From contig NC_060026.1 of the NCBI RefSeq assembly GCF_021134715.1, positions 15,925,001 through 15,989,000 of the forward strand: a DNA stretch of 64,000 bases. The letters are read 5' to 3'. The translations under genes and the position numbers were made by a program. Below the pieces are notes generated by a model. That model had not been told where the DNA came from. It made no database searches and saw nothing but the letters and a program-made list of their open reading frames with translations. Shown here piece by piece: positions 40,546-57,937 of the stretch (positions are counted from its first letter, which is position 1; each line of letters begins with the position of its first letter). The DNA comes from Daphnia pulex (lineage: Eukaryota; Arthropoda; Branchiopoda; Diplostraca; Daphniidae).

Positions 40546-42775
40546 GATAAAAGTTGAATTTAAGAGATTTTGGCGAAAACGTTAGACTCGTCTGAATGTT
40601 TAGCGCAACATGAAGTTCCAAAATGCAAAGACACAACCTTTTTTTCACTCTAAATGACTAGGTAATTATTTTCAAGGAGAATAACACGTGGTATATGCGT
40701 CTGAGCTATAGAGGACAGTCAACACCGGCGGCCAAATTGACATAGCAATAAACCTTCAAAACATAATTAACAAAGCACACATTAACATAAAAGGAATACC
40801 TCATTTCCATTGTAAACTTGCTAGAGACTTGTAAGCTAATCTTGGCAGGGTCACACATTTCATACGTCATTTTCTTTCTTTCTACTATGTGATTAACAAC
40901 ACTTACAATAATAACTTTTTCTAGCTGTGAGAAAATCCCCGAAATACAATCTTTACTTTCATCTCCTTAATGAGCAACACATTTGTCGAGGGCTGCAGTA
41001 CTGGCTACTTACCACCCATCTCCAACTGTGAGAAATTCATTTTTTCTTTTCACTGGTTGTCATTATACTCTGCCGACTGTTGTACGTGTGTTCTCGTCAC
41101 GAACACCACACACTAATGACGACTTAATAATGAATGGCAGACAGAAAAATTGCCACTTGTGTCACCAACACAGTCGCCATCAACAATAACAAATTAAACA
41201 TTAGCAACTGATTAAACGTAGCCATTGTCGTTTTCACCTTTCCCGCCATTTTCAAGGTCATTACTCAAGGCCGCCTGAACAAAACTTTTACTTGAACTTA
41301 ATTGGAGAAAAGAAAACTGTCTTTTCTAATTTTCTCTCTTTCTCTAGGCTTTGAATGTTTGATCATTTTACAGCCTCAACTTCTCCCAAGGATAACAAAA
41401 AACAGGGAATAATACCAAAAGAATAAACCGCGAAAATATGGCGAGTCGTTACTTACGATTTGATGGACGTGTCGTGACTTGTAGTTCGGTTAAAATGAGT
41501 CATTTTCGGTGATTACTGCTAACATAAGGAGAGAAATTTGGCTTTTTCTCAAAAGCAATTGCTGTTGGACATCCCAGCACACAGATGAGACGATGCCATT
41601 TTCAACACCACGTTCTGTTGTTCCCTATTACAACTTCAACTTCAAAATATCTTCAATTTGTAAATGTGCCGGCAGAGATATTACCTACAGAATAAACCAG
41701 AACTTGTTGGCGTCCATTTCCTTGCAAGTTGTTTAGAAAAGTTGTTTAAATCTCACGGCCAACAGAAATGCTTCGAGTCGAGAGGATTCATTCAAGTGTC
41801 CACTGGGCTGCATATTCGTTCGTTAATTTTCAGACACACGTGGTTTTTTAGTGTTCAATATACGCAGCTATTTTAATGGAACCAAGTTGAAACATGGAGA
41901 AAGAGAGAACCTTTGACTTATAAAATTTGAACATTCTGACGATAATTCTGGCTTTACTGAGACATAATTTGGTAAAAGGATGAACGAGATTGCAAAAATG
42001 GAGACAGCAGACAGGTCTAGAGTTGACCTTCTCTGCTCTTGTTAGACACCAGACTGCCTCGTGGCAAAAGAATTAAAAGGATGGGGTTGTAAAAGCGAGG
42101 GTGGAGAAGGGGTTGCAATATGCAAATTACAAAGTGGGAGATGCGACATTGCAACATATGATTAAATTGAAGAAATAATTTTTTATTTCAAAATTTTCAC
42201 CACTTTTTGTTATGTTTTATATTTTATTATATTTTATACATTTTGATTTTTTTACGGGGTGCAATCAAATCAAATACCCATTCCCTTTAATTGCAACCGC
42301 AGCTATTGCTTTCTCGATCTTTCTCGACATCGCCATTTTTTATCCGGTTTCTCTGGTGAGCATTTGTCATCCTCTCGTCTAGACAGAAACGTGGGTGGCG
42401 AAACTACAGGCTACAGACACAAGGCAGACATATGGAAATGTATGCAACATATGGACCACATGCACACATGTGGACAGTAAATAATTTCTTTTTTGTTGTC
42501 ATTTATGTGAATGAAATCGTTTAATTCGCACCCTTGTTATTATAAGACTGAACCGGATCTCAAACGGAACTTATACACAATCTGCCCATAAAATCCTGGG
42601 TTCTTTTGCGTCACTATCCTTTGTCCAGTCTGCCTCAAAGCTATCAATGTCTTTCATAAACCCATTTTTATTTCACCAATCAAAACATCCATTGAATAAC
42701 CTATAGTAAACAACATACGGCAATAAAAAGAACTGCTGCATTTATTAGCCAGTAAAGCCACACCGGCCGAATTTT
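40546..42775. other. No gene recognised between the receptor array and protease C
   Basis: AT-rich, particularly 42180-42250. Plus-strand frames of up to about 75 codons show no domain or splice support. Receptor 4 (leftwards) and protease C (rightwards) diverge from here, so promoters of both lie inside. Confidence 0.4.
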
Positions 42776-42789
42776 GAATAAAAAGGGCC
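42776..42789 (+). promoter_or_regulatory. TATA-like element of protease C
   Basis: GAATAAAAAGGGCC, 48 bases before the protease C start codon. It is the same word as upstream of proteases A and B. Confidence 0.5.
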
Positions 42790-42836
42790 ACGTCTGATCG
42801 GCAGTGGTCACCGTCGACTCCTTCTAGTCGTTCATC

Positions 42837-44464
<1,628 letters not shown>

Positions 44465-45847
44465 AATTAAGTTTTATTCCAGTTCCGTTTCTCACCTGCT
44501 GTCATCCATTCAGACCCATCCTAACGTAGCAAAATTCAATTGGTCTTTAATTAAGAATGTCCTCTATTTGATTTATTATAGGGTTTATAGAAGTGTGCAG
44601 TGCTGTGTTTATTTTTACATGAAAGGACATTAATAGAAATTCTGCAAATAATTATATAAAAGATAATATCTATCGAAGCTTTATACAGTTCTACATGGCG
44701 AAAATGATCAAAACCTTTCAAGTGAAAACTGAAAAGTTAAAATTTTTATACTCGCCTCAAACTATATTAAAGAAAGTATTATTCTTTTTGTGCTTCCTCA
44801 TTCATTGCGGGCATTCCTCAACGCAAACCGCATATTATTCGAAACAAACAAGACGAGACGTGAAATGTTGTGAGGGCAAAAACCTTTTCAATTGAATGCC
44901 CAAGCTTTTTGGTGACGTCGACAGGTGGCGTCTCCGTGTACACAGATAGTGTTGCATAGCAACGTTTTATTGACAACACAGTCAGTTAAGAGTTAACTCT
45001 GAGTTAACTCTACGTGCCGTGAGATCAGTCTGAAAGACGAGGGTTTCAAAGACAGTCGGGAGATTTTTAATTGAGATATTGGGATTCCAGTTCTTCCCCC
45101 TTTCCCGTTCGAACGTGATGAATTCTCAATAACTGTGACTCCCTCAGATTTCAATTGGTTGTGTATGCGGCGGAATGGAAGAAACATGCTTCAAAATCGA
45201 ACCTGATTGTGAAACATAACCGACTCAAAAATTGAATCAAGGTAAAGTCTCTTATCTGCAGGATTTTGTAGAGCTCATTTAATATTTTGTAACAAAATCT
45301 TGTATCAGTTGATCTCCTCAAATCCAACATTTGTTTGTAGCATTTCCCCCAAATAAGTTAATTTCCTGACCACGTCAGTGTTACAAAACCGGATTTAGTG
45401 TTGAGTGTAGTTGTTTAATCAACCTGCTCCCCTGCATTTAAGAACATGTAATTGAGTTAGAGTTTAATTATCGCTGTAAGTTAATCTCTGTCAATTGACC
45501 ATAAAATAATTTAGCTTAGTTGTATTACAATTTTCCTTTAGTGTTTATCAGTTCAGATAGCAGCGAAAAAAAATTATATGATATGATGTCTTGAGGGTAC
45601 ACAAAGTATTCTACTAAAGATGTGAACTTCTGTTTTTATTCACAGTGCTCATAAATTTTTTATTTCAGTTTTGTGTAATAGGAACATTAAAAAAAGAAAT
45701 GGATGTCAGGATGAATCGAAATCTGCTTTTGACACAACAACAGTTGTGTTAGCTTGATTTTCAAACTTTTTCCAATCTAGTTGGCTTGGATTGGATTCTC
45801 AACTTATTGGGCAAGTACTTAAATAATAGCTCGAGTTGGGCGTAACA
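44465..45847. other. No gene; upstream flank of the PPP1R16-like gene
   Basis: Should hold the 3' UTR of protease C and promoter/5' UTR of the next gene. A short direct repeat GAGTTAACTCT lies near 44990-45012. Nothing else recognised. Confidence 0.4.
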
Positions 45848-48858
<3,011 letters not shown>

Positions 48859-49528
48859 TTAACCAACGACGTCCATATCGTAGCGTGATGAACATTGATA
48901 ACAAAATTGACCAAATAATATTTACAACAACCTTCGCGACAGTTGTTTTTCTCCCCCCGTTTTGCAATATGTTTCTAGGAAATCGCAATTGTGACAATTT
49001 GATATTTAATTTAGTCGACACACATCCTTCCATTAGAATTTGTGGGGACGTAAAATAATTTGTTTGTTGCATTTGAAAGCGTTACCCACCACTGATTTAT
49101 CTTTGAAAGCCAATAGTTATATACGACTAATTAATATTATACTTGTACAGTGATACATTCCCCCACACACACACACATTTGTGACATATCTATTCGAGCA
49201 ATAATGAATTAATTGCGATTTTTTTTTAGTCGGAAATGTAGATCAAATATTGTTTTAATTAGTATCAGCATAATGATGCCATGTTGTGTGATGAATTTTC
49301 CCCATTAACAGTGCCTGTTTTGTTGGTTTAAAGTAAGAGAACAAATTTGAATAAAATGTAATCTTAACTTAATGTAGGAAAAAGAATTATTTTTATTTTC
49401 TCTTGGTAGTCCCAAGTCCCAATTCGAGGTTTGATGTTTTACTGGAACATACAAGTGATGGAAATAATATTTAAAAATTACCTCCCCGACACTTTTATCT
49501 GATGATTCTCGCAGATTATGTATACAAG
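48859..49528. other. No gene; convergent 3' flanks
   Basis: Between two convergent genes, so probably two 3' UTRs. It holds a CA repeat at about 49160-49178. Confidence 0.45.
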
Positions 49529-51174
49529 TTATGTCAGTTTCTTGGCTTTCTGATACAATGTGTCCACCACTTTGCCGAGGTTCTGGATTGTGTCTAACGC
49601 CGCCTCGTAAGTGGAGTCGGTGTGGGTAGGCTCGAAGATGATCAAAACACCATCACCCTGATCGAGAATGCCAGACAGCTTGCGATCCAAAATCATCTGC
49701 GACAGCTTCTTTTCCACTTGATCAACCGGCAGGGCAATAATTCGGGCGACGTGTGATACCTTTAAAATTCAATGTGGATTTATACATTTAAAAAACTAAC
49801 GCTTTATTGAATGAATTAAATACCTGGACACGAGAATAAGGCTCGATGATTCGACATAAATTCTGCTCCAACATGGTATCGTAAAGCGACTCCAAATGTG
49901 CCTTGATGATGGGGTCTTCTACTAATTCGGCGCGATAGTCTTCCAGGGCCTGAAATCATTATATTTTATGTTAAACTAGAACCATTTATTGCTAAAAGTT
50001 TGAACATACCTGTTGAAACTGGGCTAGCGATCGCTTAATTGCTGATTGTGCAATGGCTTTCAAGGCTTCGGCTTCCCGACCGGCATAACGCAAGGCTAAT
50101 TTTCCACTCAGAATATTCTGCACATCATCTGGCCTATTAATAAAATGGAAGAAATGGAAAGATAATTAAAAATTTCTTGAATTTGAATTGATCACCAATT
50201 ACTCACGTGTTCAAAATGATTTTTGACAGAAGCATGTACTTAAGACCCGTAACAGCCCTTGGGGAATCGATGCTGTCATAACCCTCAAAAGCTTCGTAAA
50301 AGTAAGAGTAGGCTGTTTTGAAATCACGTTCATCGGCAGCATGTAGAATTCCAGATTGGAGGTCTAGTGCAGCTTGAAGTTTTGGAGGGCAATAGATAGC
50401 ATTTGCTGTGGTCCTAGCAGAAGTTAATGCAGCACGGGATTTGGGCAAATTGCAGAGGGCATGGTAGGTTTTCGATTCCAATAGCTGAACCTGAAGAAAT
50501 CAATCAAACAACTGGATGAGTAAGGGAAAATAAAATAAAATTTATCACCCTACTTCAACAAGGAGATACTTGTCATCCAGTTTCTTCAACTCTTTCAGTA
50601 AAGTTGCCCCTAATAGTAATGCTTCATTATACTGTTTGGTGTCGAAGTAGAGGGCAATCAACCTGGCTTCTAAACTCTGACGAAGGAATGTTCCCTTCTG
50701 TTCAACAGCCCAGTTAATGCATTCCTACAATTGAAAATGAAATAAGAGAATAAGATTTGGTTAGAAAACTATTGAATCCCAGATCTGACAATGATTTGTT
50801 CATATTTACTTTGCAGAGCTGGACTTCAGTTCCTGTTTGGGCTTCCATGTCAAGGAAGAGATCAACAAGACCACGAACAAGTTTGGCAGCTTTCGCTTTG
50901 CTGATCATGGCAAGAAAAGGTCTGACATCTCGGATTAGTTGAGCCAATTCTGCAGCCTTTTTCTCTTTCTTGTATTTTTCTCCCAATTCCATGATCTCCA
51001 ACTCTTTATTGCGGATGGCTTCTTCATCGTTGATGTCTCCACTTTCCATCGGATCTAAACATGTATAAAATTCAGCATGATAATTCGGTATTACAGTCTG
51101 CATTGATCAAACTTACCGATGGCAATATTCTCGAAAACTTCTCGAGTCGTAGCCATTGTTTGCAAAACTGCCAT
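49529..51174 (-). CDS. PSMD11: 26S proteasome non-ATPase regulatory subunit 11 (Rpn6)
   Basis: Family role: lid subunit that clamps the regulatory particle to the 20S core. Seven exons join in frame to about 412 residues (human 422). Seen: [77 protein letters not shown] and [13 protein letters not shown], then the PCI region ([49 protein letters not shown]), ending [13 protein letters not shown]. These match the family almost word for word. Start taken at [12 protein letters not shown]; the second Met (MATTRE) is equally possible. Likely single-copy housekeeping gene. Confidence 0.95.
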
Positions 51175-52832
51175 TGCAATTGTCAATTGATAACGAGACA
51201 AACAAGTCTAGAAATGACAATGACGAGCCAAAAACTCCTGAGAACCGGCGACTGGTTCGAAGGTTGAAATGAACAGCATCCAAATTTCATTTGCAAGTTG
51301 TTTCCAACTATTACTAGATGTCGTTGTAGTATGTGGAGAACCTCCTTTTTTAAAATACGCAATTAGCGGCATTGTTTTTCTTTGTATAACGAAGTTCAAC
51401 AGGTTTTTTTTCATAAAATAGTTTCTCATATTTCCCCAAGAGTATTATTGGTTTGGGACTTTGGTCGGTTTCTGAGCAGACTATACAGAATGTGAGTATG
51501 AAGAAAATTGTGACGATGGGGGGCGTCGAATACCTTTGGAAACGACACTTGAAAGAAATTAGACGCTTACTGGAAGGAGCGTTCATTCCCCTGAAGAAAA
51601 GACCATTTTGAGTAGTGAAAGCGTTATTTATAGGAACCCCCATTGGTGAAGACGATGAAAAAAAGTGATTACGATTGCAAAGAGAACTCTGACGATGGGC
51701 GGTAATGTTCATGTTTCAAGTCCATCAAAAGGGAAACGTAGTGGGATCCTTGGAAAAATCTAAAACTATTTTAAGGTTTCATGGGCCGGTAAATAATTTG
51801 GCGTGCGAATGAACAGATGCGTGGACAAAAGGACCATACAGGTGGATGACGACCAGAATGGGAATATGTAATTAGGGATGGCGGGAAAATGAGCGATGCA
51901 TTTATCAAAAGTGAAGGGACAATTTTTTAGAAAAAAAATTTTTCTTTAGCTTTTATCTCCTGGAAATGTTTCGCCTGGAAAGTGTTAGATTCACTGGTGC
52001 CAGCGAACTCACCCGGAGACAGTCACGAAAAATTCAAAAAATGGATGCCATCGCTGCGTTATGAACCGCTGGACATTTTTGCTAAACGCTGTAGTAAATC
52101 ACGTGCGATGTTTTACCTTCATATTTAAAGTCGTCTACTCATATCCTAGTTTCTTTCGAAAATAAACGTGCTGAAATTACAGCACGCTTCAAACCTGGTG
52201 GTCATTCTTTAATGACTGAAGAACAATCGTGTCTTTCTACATTTGAAATTGCCAGTAGTCGCAATTAGCATGAACCGTGCATAATAGCGAAAGTGGTACA
52301 ATTTGACGAGAATTATTGCACATCTCGCTCATTTTTCTTATTGTTTGCTTGTGATGGCATAGCGGTCAAACGCCACATTACCAACAAAAAAATTTATACC
52401 AAATACGGTAAAAATACAGCATAATGATGATCCGTAGCCAAATTTGCCAAGTTCAATGACAAGAAACGTTCCCCCACGAAGAACCTCGAATCGTCTAATT
52501 CTCCGTGAAAATACGGAAATGTTTGAACTTGGCTTTGCTAAAAGAATGCCATTGTTGCGACACAAACAAACACCGATATAATCGGTTGGAATAGACAAAA
52601 ACGAAAATGCCAGCGGATATTCTTTTAGTTACCGCTGAATAAGTTTCGCGTCATCCTCGTAACTCACGCATCTAAGAATGCCCCAGGGATGTGCACCTCC
52701 TATAATGCGTGCTGAGGAGGCTCGGTACGAATTCAAAGCCTCACTTTGGTCCGTACTGTACGAGCTGGAGGTTGATCCGCTGCCGGACACGACGTGAAAA
52801 AGTTGCTGAACGAAACTCTATAGTTGAAAAGA
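51175..52832. other. No gene recognised; divergent promoter region
   Basis: Lies between Rpn6 (leftwards) and the Star-like gene (rightwards). A minus-strand frame of 120 codons at 51350-51712 has a hydrophobic stretch (IVTIFFILTFCIVC) but no supporting evidence. Confidence 0.35.
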
Positions 52833-54027
52833 ATGAGATTTCCAATTGTTAGTCAGATTTATTATCGCCAAGGCACGTTGATTGTAAGCACCATTGCTTT
52901 GGTGTTTGCCTTCATCTTTGTCATCCAGCACATGACTTATACGCAGACGTCGGGACCTTCATCGGGATCCATTCGGGATGCGGTTGATCAAGCCCTCGAG
53001 TCCATCAACATTCGGCTCAGAGGAAGAGTTTCACCCATTTCATCCGAGTACAACTTGCTGGATCTCGAGGAAACGGATCCGAGGCTGGCGGAATTGGCTG
53101 CGGAGAAATGCACAATAGGTAAAAATCAAATAAAATTTGGGTTATTCAAATTAATTACTGTACCGGTAATATCTAGAGTGGATGAATGCGGATCGATTGC
53201 AGCAGGATCATCCGTGTGTCATTGAAACCATCCGGCGACGTTATTTGCATCCACCGGCCGATTTAGACGTCCCTTACAATTTAGTCGCACCCAACAAAGC
53301 GGATACATCAGTCGGACAAGCGTCCAGCATATTGAATTATCTCGGCAATCAAGTAAGATAAACATTTAACTTAACAAATAAAAGATAAAATCAAATGATC
53401 CTCGTTGCAGACGAAAGGATTCTTTATCGAATGCGGAGCACTTGACGGTGAACATTTAAGCAACACGCTCTACATGGAGCGGACGATGCAATGGGGTGGA
53501 GTTCTGGTCGAGGCCGATCAGACGTCGTTCGGCAAATTGTTGTCCCGCAGACGCAAATCCTACGCCTTGCCCGTCTGCCTCAGTCTCCAGCCTTACCCGA
53601 CACAAGTGACTTTCAAAGTCACTTACGCCATCGGCTCAGTTCAGGAATCGTTGACTCCGGAGCAATCCAAAGAGAGCAACATGCTAACCCTCCAGTGTTT
53701 CCCCATTTATTCCATTCTGTTGGCCATTGGTCAGACTCGAGTTGATTTCTTCAGTCTGGACGTCGAAGGACACGAATTGAGGATCCTAAAAACCATTCCC
53801 TGGCACAAAGTGGATATCAAGGTATTTAATTAACAATAGATTAAATTAAATAGAAAATTACCTTTAATGCGGATGAATTGCAGACGCTGGCAGTGGAATG
53901 GGACCACGTCGGAGAGAAACCGCTGATCGACTATATGGGACCGAAAGGTTATTACGTTTTTGGTCGGAATACAGTCAATGTCGGAAACGACCTTTTCTTC
54001 GCCAGAAATGATTCACGTCATCGATAA
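52833..54027 (+). CDS. Star-like type II membrane protein with FkbM-type methyltransferase domain
   Basis: Four exons join in frame to about 338 residues. Seen: short cytoplasmic start (MRFPIVSQIYYRQG), one membrane anchor (LIVSTIALVFAFIFVI), a stalk, then a domain with the Methyltransf_21/FkbM pattern: FFIECGALDGEHLSNTLYME, GVLVEAD, and VDFFSLDVEGHELRILKTIPW. It ends YYVFGRNTVNVGNDLFFARND. In flies, proteins of this type include Star, an ER/Golgi protein that moves EGFR ligands; whether such proteins methylate anything is unclear. Assigned to the family by these motifs; one-to-one orthology to Star is not shown. Confidence 0.75.
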
Positions 54028-54897
54028 AACACAAAATCAAAAACCCACCGATTTCGTTTTTCTTATTTAAATCTACGGCTGTTGGTCGCATTTACGGAAC
54101 TATTACAACGTGGTTAAACATTCTTGTGGTGCTCTTGTTGACGGGAAATAAATTGTACAATTATTCACGCTGCTCGGTAAAACTTGGAACGAATAGTTTT
54201 TTTTTACAGTGTTCTTTATGTAAATGTTGACGTTTGCATTCTTTTAAAAAAGGAACGTGGCGGAATGCCAAACACGAAAATGCTCGGCTTTTTCCTGGAT
54301 GAATAATAAAGGAAAGAAATGGCGAATTGTAAAAATGGTTTTAGCGTATACATTATGGAACTGCAGATACTTTTACCTGTGCGACTGCGGAGATAACGAA
54401 AGGCGCGGTCCCCTAAAACAACAGCCACTCCACTTGCATTAAAAATGTACATCACGCGGAAGATTAGCATAACGAAAAAAGTACACCTTGATTTCTAAAA
54501 GTCGCTTTGCCCTTCAGCGGTGTCGACTATCTCAAATGTTAGCCGAATTCGATAGTCTTCGCCCTGTTTCCTACGTAGTCAAATGAGGCATATGCAAAAA
54601 TCTACATGAGCATCGAATACCTGCATGGGGGAGTGATGTAGGCAAATTTTTATTTGGTTTGTAGTAAAATTTAGTACTACACTTTATTACAGCTGGTTAA
54701 AAATGGTAACTATTGTAGTCTTGTACCGGTTTCTCGATATCTCAAGTGATAATAATTAAAAAGAAATGACAATTTTCATGAGACTCAATGAAAGAAGAAA
54801 AACGATCTGTAAAATGACGGAGGGAAGTAAAATGGAAGGGAATCAAACTATTACGTCATGCCACATGTAAAATCGAAAAGTGGTTTTTTCTCAATTT
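54028..54897. other. No gene; convergent 3' flanks
   Basis: Probably the 3' UTRs of the Star-like gene and thymidine kinase. No supported frame. Confidence 0.4.
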
Positions 54898-55980
54898 TTA
54901 AAAATTTTCCTTGTCGAAGGAAAGGATTCGATTAACGTCGGCCGTGAGAGGCTTCGTCGGGCTGTTGTTCATTTTGAGAGGTGATTTCTTATTAGCTTGC
55001 TGTTGTTGCTGGAAGTGATGGAAAGGCGATGACATCCGATTGCCATGGCAACAGTCATCCGCCAAAGTTTCGACATTGGACTCGCTGAATTTTCGGTAAC
55101 ATTCACGGCAGACCGCCATGTATTTTTCCGTTCCGCCAATTAGTTCCACCTTATTTATTGATCGATTTTAAATGCGAGTTCAAACTAAATTAATTTAATT
55201 CCCTACCTCCGTTTCGGAGCCAAGTCGTTGAGTGAAGGCCGCCTCCCCGTAGCAGCGCATACAAACGGCTGTCAGTTTAACGACATTTTCAGCTAACGGA
55301 ACCAAATTCAAGAAATTTCCGAAACCTGAAATAATTCGATATTTTTAATTAATTAGAATAACAATTAATTTAATTTAATTTTTACCTGATCGTTGGTAAG
55401 TTCCGTCCAGTGCGGCCACTACGACAATTTTACCAGCGTTGGCCATCGCTTCACAAAACTCGACTACATCAGGAAACTGTAAGCCAAGAAAAAATTGTTT
55501 GTTGCCTTAAACCAATTGGAATATCGTAATGTTAATTTAGCTTACGAATTGGCCTTCGTCAATCCCGATAACGCTGCAAGAATCGGCCAGGTGTGCGATG
55601 GATGACAGGACGGTGGCCGCAACGGCCGCCCGATGTTGATGATCGTGAGTAGCCACCCCCTGGCCGCATTTCGATTCATACCGCAAGTCTTTGGCATACT
55701 GAAATCATCATTAGTATTAAAATTAAGTTGTAAAATAAATAAAATAATCAAAAATTACCTTGACGATCAAACATTTGTGATTGGCCACTTCATAGCGTTT
55801 CAAACGGCGAATTAATTCGGTTGTTTTGCCCGAAAACATGGGCCCAAAGATAATCTGCGTAGACAAAAAGTAGGGGGGATTTTAATAACTAGGCGCACCG
55901 GTGAAATTTTGGCAATACAAACTGTCAGTAAACAAAGAAATAAAAATAACAACGTCGGAAACGGGTCGGAAGTGAGTCAT
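54898..55980 (-). CDS. TK1: Thymidine kinase 1 (cytosolic)
   Basis: Family role: phosphorylates thymidine for DNA synthesis. Five clear exons give about 236 residues: Walker [30 protein letters not shown], the lid/catalytic block [53 protein letters not shown] and [18 protein letters not shown] with paired zinc-type Cys. The tail has a Gln run and ends LSFDKENF, containing a KEN box as in vertebrate TK1, where it drives mitotic degradation. The 5' end is uncertain: coding surely begins at 55854 after an acceptor, and a first exon starting MTHFRPVSD at 55980 is my best guess. Divergent from ANKRD27. Confidence 0.9.
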
Positions 55981-56065
55981 TTAAAGATAGTAGCTGACAC
56001 AGAAAATTGCCATTCTGGACCTTTCCAACGTTAGGAAAGGATCATTTTAAAGTTTTATCCAAATT
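55981..56065. promoter_or_regulatory. Compact divergent promoter region, TK1 / ANKRD27
   Basis: Only about 85 bases separate the proposed TK1 start (55980) from the ANKRD27 start (56066), or about 210 bases if TK1 begins at its next exon. A shared bidirectional promoter follows from the layout. No TATA box seen. Confidence 0.45.
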
Positions 56066-57937
56066 ATGGAGTACGACGAAGATCTTTCAAGTAATCCCTT
56101 TTTGAAGTTTTTCCAGGAGAATTGTACAGTTTTGTACGAAGAAGCTGTCAAGAATCAATGGATCCTTTGCATTCCATCGGCAAACAGTGTCTGTCAAGAT
56201 CAGTTCGACGAGTTCTATGTTCGCAAGCACTTGATCATGCAACATGGAGGAGAATCCAGGACACTGACCAATGAGCCAGTTCAAATAAGTGACGACAGGC
56301 TGAAATTTGGATCGACTTCAGTTCGCATCCTGTTCCAGGAAACAATCTACACAAAATTGGGAAAAGTAAGGGCTCTCTGTATCGTCAGAGATGATCCAAA
56401 TGCCAAGAACATCAAAAGCCCCACCATTCTTCAGAAAAAATCTATTCGAGACTCTGTAAGAACAGTCAAGATCACTTTGGCCAACTACATGAAATCAGAT
56501 CAAGATTTCGTCTCACCAGAAAAATTGAAACAATGCCTAGATGAAGTTAAAAACTACTTTTCAAGCCTCGACAGAAGAATCTCAAGCTGTGTTATTCACA
56601 ATCTCTACAGCCAGTTGATGGATCTCGTCACAATTGAGGCCAACAAAATTGATGCGAACCTCAACAAAATCAGGAGGAACAACTGTGACATTACACTTCA
56701 AGATCTTGAACTCCCCGAGGAGTTCTCATCAAGTATTACCATGGCACTTGCAGAACTGGAAAAGTTATCGGACAAAAAGTTGGTGACTGACAAGTTGGAT
56801 TGTCTACGAAAAACAGTCAATTTTCTAACCAAAACAGATGTTCCAGCTGACCTGAATGCTGACAATTTACTGGCACTATTGAGCTACCTCATTCTGAAAT
56901 CTCAAGTGACCAATTGGGCAGCCCAACTGGAGTTCATCAAATTCTTTCACACATCAAGTCTATTAGGTGAAGATGGCTACCTCATCTCAACATTAGAAGC
57001 GGCGATAGATCACCTGAAACTGGGCAGTTTCAATCAAACATTACCCAAAGATGTCCCTGACACACCGTTATTCAGAGCATCGGCTTTTGGCGATGCGGAA
57101 GCGCTAACAGAGCTCCTGTTCAGTTCCAAATTCGAGTGCCACCCATTGTGTTCGTGCCATTCCTGCGGATTGCCAAGAGTAGTCGACGCAATAGGAACCG
57201 ATTCCAGGGGATGGACAGCTCTCCACTATGCAACGTATTACGGTCACAGCGACGCTACCCAGGTAAAACGGTTGAAATAATTAACAGAATATAGAGTTTG
57301 AATGATTAAAATCGTTCATAGGTTCTACTGAGAACATCCTTTCGCGATAAAGTTCAAATTCCTGATCCTGTAGGACGTACAGCCTTGCACTGGGCCGCTT
57401 TTAGAGGTATAAAATATTAGGAAAAACAGTTTTGTGCATAAATTAAACATTAAATCATTTTTCTTGGTAGGTTTCCAAACGTGTTTACTGTTGTTGTGCC
57501 ACCAGTCCGGTTGTGATTTAAATTGTCGAGATCTTCAAGGGAATACGGCCCTTCATTTGGCGGTTTTAAACGGACACGAACCGTGCGTCAAGGCCCTTTT
57601 ATACTATTCGGAGCAAGCTCATTTTCGACTTAATTACGACGCCATGAATGGAAACGGGGACACAGCATTGCACTTGGCAGCCAGATGGGGTTACACCAAT
57701 ATTGTTCAACTTTTGCTGCAATGGGAAGTGGACTGCAGAATTTTCAACAAGCACAAGCAAACGGCTTCCGATGTGTCACAAAACCTCAAAATTTCGAGGA
57801 TGATATCAAAATTCTGTGAGCTTGGAGGGAAAAACTTTAAGGAAGGATTTGGCAGTGGCAGATTCTGGACTGGCCTCACTCGTCAACTTTCCCTGAAACG
57901 AAAACCCATACCACTAAATCCAATGAGTGATTCCTAA
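56066..57937 (+). CDS. ANKRD27: Ankyrin repeat domain protein 27 (VARP), short form
   Basis: Family role: endosomal protein, Rab21 exchange factor through a VPS9 domain, linked to retromer. Three exons give about 582 residues (human about 1050). Seen: N-terminus YDEDLSSNPFLKFFQENC as in vertebrate VARP; VPS9 domain with DKLDCLRKTVNFL, DNLLALLSYLILKSQVTNW, LEFIKFF and GYLISTLEAAIDHL (about residues 240-330); one Cys motif CHPLCSCHSC; then ankyrin repeats WTALHYATYYGH, RTALHWAAFRG, NTALHLAVLNGHEPCVKAL and DTALHLAARWGYTNIVQLL. It ends near LKRKPIPLNPMSDS, so the second Cys motif and second ankyrin block of the vertebrate protein are absent. All junctions are in frame. Confidence 0.9.

Noticed and set aside
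51350-51712. 120-codon minus-strand frame upstream of Rpn6
   Set aside because: No signal peptide at the start, no splice context, no recognisable domain; overlaps low-complexity DNA.
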